A DNA stretch of 64,000 nucleotides from Bactrocera neohumeralis. Taxonomy: Eukaryota; Arthropoda; Insecta; Diptera; Tephritidae. Position 1 is the stretch's first letter, and each line of letters opens with the position of its first letter. Of this stretch, positions 58,895-64,000 are shown in pieces. The notes below the pieces were generated by a model. That model had not been told where the DNA came from. It did no database searches and worked only from the letters and a program-made list of their open reading frames with translations. Position numbers and translations under genes: made by a program. The stretch lies in the NCBI RefSeq assembly GCF_024586455.1, contig NC_065920.1, forward strand, positions 69,348,821 through 69,412,820, written 5' to 3'.

Positions 58895-59740
58895 ATAATT
58901 TGTTTGTGAAGCTTTCGCTTATTATTTGAACGAAGCTTCCTTTTGCATGTCTATAAAAGCTTTACCTGAAAAGCTTTCCTATTGTGTTGCATAATTTTTG
59001 GATAATTTGTTTGTAAAGCTTTCGCATATTATTTTTGTCTCTATGCACCCTTTTGTTTAAACGAAGCCTGCTTTTGAGTGTCTATTAAAGCTCTACCTGA
59101 AAAGCGTTCTTATTGCGTTTATTATTTATTTGGGTATTTCGATTCGGTTTCGCATATTATTTTCTGCTCATAATTTGGTGAAAGTTCAATTTACACGAAC
59201 ACACAGCTTTCACAAACGTTTTTCCTAAAGAGCTTTCATATTGTGTTGCTTGGTTTTACGGATAATTCATTTTTCATTTGGAGTACTTTCGCATATTATT
59301 TTCACCTGAAGACCCTTTTACAAAAGCTCCAATTGATGAGCTTTCATATTGTGTTGCATTATATGGTGAAAATTCGATTAACATATGTGAAGTTGAGGCA
59401 TATTCTTTTCGTCTCAGCTTTTGTTGCATGATTTTGTTAAAGTTCAATTTACGCGAAGACAGAGCTTTCTGAAAAGCTCTTCCTAAAGAGCTTTCACATA
59501 AAGTTGCTTTGTTTTTCGTATAATTAATTTTTCATCTGTGTAACTTTCGCATATTATTTCCACCTCTAGACCCTTTCAAAAAAGCTCTACCTAAACAGCT
59601 TTCATATTTTGTTGCATGGTTAGGTGAAAGTTCAATATCTTTGTTCGAATAAAGCTTTCACAAAAGCTTTTATGTTGTGTTACATTATTTGATGAAAGTT
59701 CAATTAACAAAGCTTCCACAAAAGCTTTACCTATTTTTCT
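58895..59740. repeat. ~130-bp tandem array with AAAGCTTT palindromes
   Basis: 'TTTCGCATATTATTTT' recurs near 58915 (variant), 59010, 59150, 59288 and 59548, and 'GCTTTCATATTGTGTTGCAT' recurs near 58972, 59234, 59339 and 59600. 'GACCCTTTT', 'AAAGCTCTACCTAAA' and 'TGAAAGTTCAATT' lie between. The words AAAGCTTT and AAAAGCTTT are scattered through the array. Confidence 0.8.
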
Positions 59741-60370
59741 TCAATATTATTTTATTTATTGGATCTGCTTTTTTTTAAAGCCTAACAATAAGTTATAAAA
59801 TCTTAAAACTATTTAAAAACTAGACAGGCTCAAGCAAGTGATTGAGCTGTTTTGGTGATACGTTGCTCCTTAGTATGCAGGCATATCTCTTCTTTTAAGG
59901 CGTGTTTGATCGCAGGAATGTACCAAAGCATTAGCCAAAGGTTTTCTCGGAGTTTAGATATATAGTACAAGTATATTTTATTCTGTTATCTTCTACTTCT
60001 TTCTTTACCATAGGAATACCAAGGTCTTTATGGATATTTTCATTAAACATGTACCATGGTGAACACGTAATTGTTCTAAGCATTTTCGATTGGAACCTTT
60101 GTATTATATAAATATTACTTGCACAGGTCGAACCCCACAGAGCTTAGCTGAAGCGATTTCCATATATATTATAGCTCAAATAGAGGTATACTATAGTAAC
60201 TGGCATAAAATATTAGCTTATTATTACATAAAAAGTTCGTCGAGGAATGTATACTGAATATAGGGTTGTCATTTATTTAGAAAAGAAATAAATATTGTAT
60301 CAAATGCTGCTTCTAAGTTAATTAGTGGGTCAAAACAAAATATGTTTTACTGTGATATTAATGTGCTTAT
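59740..60370. other. No gene recognised
   Basis: AT-rich with short frames. Confidence 0.5.
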
Positions 60371-60373
60371 ATA

Positions 60374-61236
60374 CAAGGTGCATTCCAAAGTAAACAGGAC
60401 AAATGGTTTTTTCGGCGAAATCAATTTATTTTATTCAAAATAGTCTCCTTCTGCTTCAATACAGCTTTTTGCACGGTCCAGAAGCATGTCGAACGAGTGT
60501 TTTAGCTCGCTGGCCGGTATGGCCGCCAGTATGCCGGTGCAAGCCTTTTGAATGGCCTCTACGTTTGCATAACGCTTTCCTTTCATGGGCAAATGCATTT
60601 TTCCGAAAAGGAAGAAGTCGCACGGTGCCATATCAGGTGAATACGGGGAGTGGTTAATGGTTAAAATGTGATTTTTGGTCAAATAATCGTCCCCCGAATG
60701 TTGGATTCTTAATAATTTTTGGTCGTACTTTTCTTAAGCCGAAATGTCAAAATGCAATAAATCGATGTTTTGGAGCTGTTCAATTCCATTTCCATGAATT
60801 TTAATGATTATTTCGGCTGATTTTTGATGAATTCACGCACAGTTTCGATGGAATTTCCGGTGATCACGGATTTTGATTGGCCCACATGTTGATCGTCATT
60901 TATGTCCTCATGACCACTTTGAAAACATTGAAACCACTCGTGCACTCTGCTACGAGATAGGCAATCATCGCCATAAACCTGTTTCATCAATTGAAACGTT
61001 TCGGTAATATTTTAACCAATTTTAAAACAAAATTTAATGTTGGCTCTTTGTTCTAAGCTCATTTTCGCATTACAAACATACTGACACTTAAAACGCAATA
61101 ACTTCACTTCCAATCCATGAAATGTCATGAAATTCTCACTGGAAAATCGATATTCTAACGCACCAGTCGACATATAGATGGCGCCACCAGGGGGCACTAG
61201 ATTCAAAAAGTTCTGTTTACTTTGGAACGCACCTAG
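60374..61236 (-). mobile_element. Internally deleted irritans-type mariner, both ends intact
   Basis: The left end CAAGGTGCATTCCAAAGTAA.. and the right end (reverse complement CTAGGTGCGTTCCAAAGTAA..) match for about 27 bases with three differences, and TA flanks both sides (60372-60373 and 61237-61238). The length of 863 bp compares with about 1.3 kb for complete relatives. The transposase remnant is antisense. The perfect boundaries imply transposition of this copy or its ancestor by trans-acting enzyme. Confidence 0.9.
60431..61062 (-). pseudogene. Irritans-type mariner transposase, internally deleted
   Basis: ATG at 61062 (minus) starts MSLEQRANIKFCFKIG, then after a stop LMKQVYGDDCLSRSRVHEWFQCFQSG (first helix-turn-helix), SIETVREFIKNQPK (second), and a KLLRIQHSG block. 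This runs directly into LTKNHILTINHSPYSPDMAPCDFFLFGKMHLP with the third catalytic Asp, then KGKRYANVEAIQKACTGIL and a natural end GDYFE at 60431. About 150 residues bearing the first two catalytic Asp motifs are deleted, and there are at least two stops and one frameshift. It cannot encode an active enzyme. Confidence 0.85.
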
Positions 61237-61239
61237 TAG

Positions 61240-61610
61240 TATTGTCATAAATTTGCTCAATTAAAAAAAAAAGTTAAAAATTTATATTCAGAAGTCGCTA
61301 AGGGATACTAAATAATACTAAGGTATTTGATATTTATTTGCTTTATTAGTAATAATCTTTTTATTATGATTTTCAACATAAAAGCATCTTAAAGTAATGA
61401 GTTTTTCTTCTTTGGATTCCTTAGGAATTGATGTCAAGCGAAATTGAAAGACGATTTCGCATGACAGAAATGATACTTGAACACTACACATATTAGTCGT
61501 TTTTGCGTCGGAATGTGGACAGATGATGAAAAATATATCAATTATGGCAACACTAAATATAAAAACTGATATGCGAAACCTGTTCAATAATGTTCAACGG
61601 CAAAGCCGGG
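61240..61610. other. No gene recognised
   Basis: AT-rich with short frames. Confidence 0.5.
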
Positions 61611-61614
61611 TTTT

Positions 61615-62035
61615 CATAGAGCCACAGTATTGCACCAATATCGGACAACCATAGCATGGCAGCTACCAAAGTGTTCAAATTCAAGTCCTTGTATGAAAAG
61701 CTTTTTTATTTAAAAATATGTCTTTACGAAATTTGGCACAACTCTTTATCCGGGGCATTGCTATAATCTCGGGGAAAATTGTTTAGATCGGGCTACTAAA
61801 GCATATAGCTGTCATACGAACCGAATAATCGGAATCAAGTCCTTATATAGAAAACTTTTTTATTCAAAGGGATATATTTACGAAATTCAGCGCAAATTAT
61901 TATCCAAGACATTGCCATATTTTTAGAGGAAATTCTTAAGGTCAGACAACTGACGTATATACTCCTATTTTATTTAAGAATTGAACCTATGAAGGGTATT
62001 ATAGCTTCGATGTAACCGAACTTAAAGTTTATTTT
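61615..62035 (+). mobile_element. INE-like element, truncated, with tail hairpin
   Basis: Two to three units share 'CATATAGCTGTCATAC', 'ATCAAGTCCTTATATAGAAAACTTTTTTATT' and 'ATTTACGAAATT'. The tail GGGTATTATAGCTTCGATGTAACCGAAC near 61996-62022 forms the family's TTCG/CGAA-type terminal hairpin. The head is degenerate. Confidence 0.75.
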
Positions 62036-62039
62036 TGTA

Positions 62040-64000
62040 TAATATACATAAATATATAATATATAGGCATAATTGAAACTTAGAAAGCACTTTTAACGGT
62101 AAATCGGCGCACTATTTGAAATGAAGCTAAGAGCTAATCAGCTCAGCTTAGCTGCTGACCAGCTAAGTAGCAGAACACACATATAATATACATATGTATA
62201 TAGCTATGCTATATAACAGCATAGCCTGGCAGATGAACAAACCCACAGCTAGCCGCTGGCTGATGAGCCAAATAAGCCGAACAGCCAAAGAGCTTAGAGG
62301 TGGCCTAGTCCACTTCAATTGAGTGCGTCCATTCATGTGCATATATGTATATATACATGTGTGTGTGGCAGTGTGCTCGTAGGCAGTCATACTCCTGGGG
62401 GCGTATTAACAAACATTTATATGTGTGTGTGTTTGTATTTTTCGTGTGTGTGTGTGTTTTGCGCGAGTTGTTAAGCAGACCAGCTAAATGTATCGCCTCA
62501 GTGCCCAATGCCGACAGCCTCGTCGCACAGCAGCTGTCAAACCGCTTACACATGCTTATAAACACCGTTACATTATTAGTTGTGCTGGTATGAATGCCAA
62601 TGTAAGCGCACAACAAGCGACCAGCATGAGAACATGCACACATACGCACACATACATGCATACAAAGGACGAAAGTACCCACATCAGCAAAATTCATATG
62701 CATGTTTGCTGTTATTTTTGTATGTGTGCACAGCTGTTTGGCCAAAGCATTGCCTTTGCGCCACTCCCTCAAGCATTGCTGTGTCTACGAACGCTGCCAA
62801 CCGAACACTGCTGAGCTTTGCTTTGCTTTGGCGTGGCGTGTTAAAGTTCACCGCCTGGCGCCCTCAGCTGTGAGCGCAAATATAAAAGCGGCCGCTGCTC
62901 TCTCGGCGTGCAATGCAACCTCATTAATTAACACATGCTCAACGAAACGTTATTTAATTGTTGTTGTTGTGACTGCTGTTACCATTTCTGTTGTTGTTGA
63001 TGCCACGCTGGGGACCAAGCGCAAAGCTCAGGCTCACACGCAAACACACCGACGTAGGCAGGCATCACGTTGGGTACAAGGACAACGAGCGAACGCACAC
63101 ACACACACATACAAGAAACACATTAAACAAATAAGCGGTTTTTCGTACACTTTCGTATGTGTGTGTGTGTCTACTTTTTCCAGCGTTTCTGTTTACCTTT
63201 GTGCGCTTTTCACTTGTGTTAACATATGTGAGTGTATCTGTGTGGTTTGGTCCGTAGGCTCGTTATGGGACATTCGGCTACAAAAGTCGCTGCTCCTCGT
63301 CGCAGTCAAAGTTGAATTAGGTTAGCTCGCATACATATAAAAATTTTTTTTTGCTTTTTGGCTTGCATTTTTTACCATTTCCATTTCGCTGTTTGTTTTT
63401 GCGGCTCTCAGCTGTCGCGCGCTTTGTTGTTTAAGCAAACAATTAAATCACTAAGGGACTAAAAACTCGACTGCTTGCGTGGCAGCATAGCATGGCAGAA
63501 TGCCTGACACAGTTGTGCATAGACACAATGCCGAAAAAGACGCGCTTTAAATAATATAGTATGTGGAGCGAGCAGGCGATGGACTTAATGCAGCGCTAGT
63601 AAATAATGTCTCGCTAATTTGAAATAGTATGTATATCTCAACGGAATTTTCTTCCTCTGCAGTTTTGTAGCTGATTTTGATTTGACACTGGGTCCAGATG
63701 TCAAATATTATTTTTACCGAGCTGTTGTAAAAATGGTGTCATTTTTTGCGGAGCAAATTTCGCGGCAACAAAAAACATGTAAATGAGTTCTGGGTATATC
63801 ATACACTCGTGTGATTTTTTCCATGTTTCTATGTTCTGGAATTACTAACCACCAAATCTTCGTGCTATCATTTAAAGTCACGGCTAACTAGTAATCGTAT
63901 GCTTTGGAACGGCACTTGCCTTAAGTTAACAGTCGCCCAATCAAGTGAGGAATATGACTTTACAAGGTTCAGTTGAACCGATCTCTTTAGCAGCGACGGA
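62040..64000. other. GC-richer microsatellite zone; no gene supported
   Basis: GT runs lie at about 62357-62368, 62419-62432 and 62442-62458. (CA)n is near 63095-63109 and (GT)n near 63157-63170. TTGTTGTTG tracts are near 62958 and 62990. Several frames are open; the longest (62702-63325, 207 codons) contains these repeats and looks spurious. A short region after 63650 also has no recognisable feature. Confidence 0.4.
62878..62925 (+). promoter_or_regulatory. Possible TATA-type promoter
   Basis: AAATATAAAAGCGGCCGC (TATA word at 62880-62887) sits in a locally G+C-rich block, followed about 40 bases later by TCATTA, a weak initiator-like word. The spacing is longer than the usual ~30 bases. 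No downstream exon can be recognised, so this is only a candidate. Confidence 0.2.

Noticed and set aside
62702..63325. 207-codon plus-strand frame
   Set aside because: Runs through GT, CA and TTG microsatellites; composition explained by the repeats; overlaps other frames.

Overview
This window looks like AT-rich, gene-free chromosomal DNA from a higher fly (Diptera), most likely a tephritid fruit fly. That assignment is an inference. It rests on the mix of repeats: INE-1/DINE-1-like elements, several mariner subfamilies, R1/Jockey-type retroposons, and (CA)n and CAA-rich microsatellites. There is no bacterial gene organisation. I found no intact protein-coding gene, no rRNA and no canonical tRNA. 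Almost every open frame is short, is low-complexity, or is a piece of a decayed transposon. The region is best read as intergenic or long intronic DNA.

Layout. 0-5.8 kb: a ~340-bp degenerate tandem repeat, one unassigned 161-codon open frame (minus, about 1.85-2.34 kb), an antisense non-LTR retroposon 3' end, and a nearly complete INE-like element with subterminal inverted repeats (4.73-5.79 kb). 7-17 kb: two INE-like copies with internal ~150-bp units, a Mos1-like mariner fragment, and a deleted mariner with both terminal repeats and TA duplications (10.76-11.25 kb). 17.3-18.8 kb: an array rich in 'CTCGAGTTT/GAGTTTA' words split by a non-LTR fragment. 18.9-20.7 kb: two related Tc1/mariner pseudogenes head to head. 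22-25 kb: a tRNA-like segment, a mariner scrap and an R1-clade fragment. 26.8-30.7 kb: INE-like copies and an antisense mariner pseudogene that keeps traces of all three catalytic Asp motifs. 31.6-32.8 kb: a very AT-rich degenerate array. 34.5-36.1 kb: an antisense pseudogene of a widespread insect repeat protein of unknown function. 37.5-38.1 kb: a Tc1-type pseudogene. 40-46.7 kb: several arrays and another INE-like copy. 48.1-50.95 kb: a nest of at least three retroposon fragments in opposing orientations. 52-59.7 kb: many local arrays, including a seven-unit ~120-bp array and a ~0.9-kb array of TGACA/TGTCA words. 60.37-61.24 kb: a cleanly bounded, internally deleted irritans-type mariner. 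62-63.5 kb: a GC-richer microsatellite zone with one possible TATA promoter.

Nothing here forms a pathway or operon. The biology on show is transposon turnover: insertion, internal deletion, nesting and local tandem expansion. Family names were assigned from remembered protein and consensus motifs, without database searches.
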